From Spirochaetia bacterium (lineage in GTDB: Bacteria; Spirochaetota; Spirochaetia; Treponematales; Breznakiellaceae), in the NCBI GenBank assembly GCA_026002265.1, contig BOBG01000134.1, forward strand, positions 1-5,139: a DNA stretch of 5,139 nucleotides, written 5' to 3'. The notes under the pieces are model-generated. The model had not been told where the DNA came from. It ran no database searches and saw nothing but the letters and a program-made list of their open reading frames with translations. The position numbers and the translations under genes are program-made. The number at the start of each line of letters is the position of its first letter. The first letter of the stretch is position 1. Positions 4,879 through 5,139 of the stretch are shown here, piece after piece.

Positions 4879-5049
4879 ACATAACGTTCCGGTTGTTTAC
4901 GACGTTTTTGCGGTTGCGATAAAGGAAACCGCAGGTTTCCAGCAACCGCAAAAATGTGCCGGAGAAAAAACGCACAAAGGGCGAAGCCCGACTGCGTTTT
5001 TTCGTAGGCCAAGCCGCTACTGCGGCGCAGCGTATAGCGTATGTTATGT
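4879..5049. repeat. attC-like element E4 (chimeric arms)
   Basis: The ends are TGCACATAAC (4876-4885) and GTTATGTGCA (5043-5052). The left arm GGTTGTTTACG (4891-4901) is the E1/E3 type, while the right arm CGTATAGC (5031-5038) is the E2 type, so the two arms pair poorly. Stem I is a perfect 13-bp TTTTTGCGGTTGC (4905-4917) with GCAACCGCAAAAA (4942-4954), enclosing GGAAACC-GCA-GGTTTCC. Stem II (4964-5003) and stem III GCCGC-TACT-GCGGC (5013-5026) follow. It lies just past the stop codon of the partial gene entering from the right. Confidence 0.75.
4964..5003. terminator. Bidirectional terminator-like stem II of E4
   Basis: GAAAAAACGCA (4964-4974) pairs with TGCGTTTTTTC (4993-5003), with a nested GGGC-GAA-GCCC hairpin (4979-4989). 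A6 and T6 flank the GC core, giving a plausible intrinsic terminator on either strand. On the minus strand it is the first terminator after the partial gene at the right edge. Confidence 0.55.
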
Positions 5050-5064
5050 GCAGTTTTTTTGCTT

Positions 5065-5139
5065 TTACGATTTTTTCTTCTTTTGCTTTGTTTCTATTTT
5101 TATTTCGTCCCCTTTTGCCGTTATTACTTGTGCATTACT
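5065..5139 (-). CDS. C-terminal fragment of a minus-strand gene entering from the right edge
   Basis: The minus strand is open from the window edge for 24 codons to TAA (plus 5065-5067); the other two minus frames contain stops within the first few codons. The peptide starts SNAQVITAKGDEIKIE and ends in a lysine-rich tail (QKKKKS). The stop lies 13 bp before the GTTATGTGCA end of E4, the same gene-then-element arrangement as the acetyltransferase with E3 and the lipoprotein with E2, which is the main support. Too short to assign a family; the basic tail is common at disordered C-termini. Confidence 0.45.
   Translation of the reverse strand, partial: SNAQVITAKGDEIKIETKQKKKKS

Noticed and set aside
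2998..5049. Insertion sequences or group II introns as an explanation of the elements
   Set aside because: There is no transposase or reverse-transcriptase coding sequence, and the elements are only 130-176 bp. A non-autonomous MITE remains possible and is discussed as the alternative.

Overview
The window most resembles a chromosomal segment of a Treponema-like spirochaete, possibly one of the moderate-GC gut species. That assignment is inference. It rests on a hypothetical protein family I associate with treponemes (the MGLPLHDGTRTP motif), a spirochaete-style lipoprotein, a MATE transporter fused to a cytidylate-kinase-like domain, and repeats resembling integron attC sites; T. denticola is known to carry a chromosomal integron. 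There is no rRNA, tRNA, CRISPR or transposase, and no integrase gene is visible.

Layout. All supported genes are on the minus strand. From left to right: a right-half copy of a structured palindromic element (E0, 1-101) that truncates a small hypothetical gene (25-435); a 210-bp intergenic array of ten exactly 21-bp degenerate repeats (500-709); a large MATE-kinase fusion gene (714-2717) with a clear sigma70 promoter and operator-like dyads; a strong GC hairpin (2903-2924); then an array from about 2998 to the right edge. In that array four full copies of the structured element (E1 2998-3129, E2 3238-3407, E3 4005-4180, E4 4879-5049) alternate with segments holding nothing (3130-3237), a small lipoprotein (3457-3834), a GNAT acetyltransferase (4213-4773), and the C-terminal end of another gene (5065-5139).

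Interpretation. The right part looks like a gene-cassette array. Single AT-rich genes, each ending 13-50 bp before an element and two of them with their own near-perfect sigma70 promoter, are separated by folded elements with TGCACATAAC / GTTATGTGCA ends. The elements' internal stems differ in sequence between copies but keep pairing, so the fold seems to be what is conserved, as in attC sites. They depart from classical attC sites in being longer (130-176 bp), having extra hairpins, having short spacers on one side, and in sequence matches that extend past the R' box. A MITE-like or other palindromic mobile repeat is therefore a real alternative. Several copies also contain A-tract/stem/T-tract hairpins that should terminate transcription in both directions.

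The genes show no common pathway. The MATE fusion is probably a resident gene at the array edge, insulated by the hairpin at 2903-2924. The cassette genes are accessory functions: surface lipoprotein, small-molecule or protein acetylation, and an unknown.
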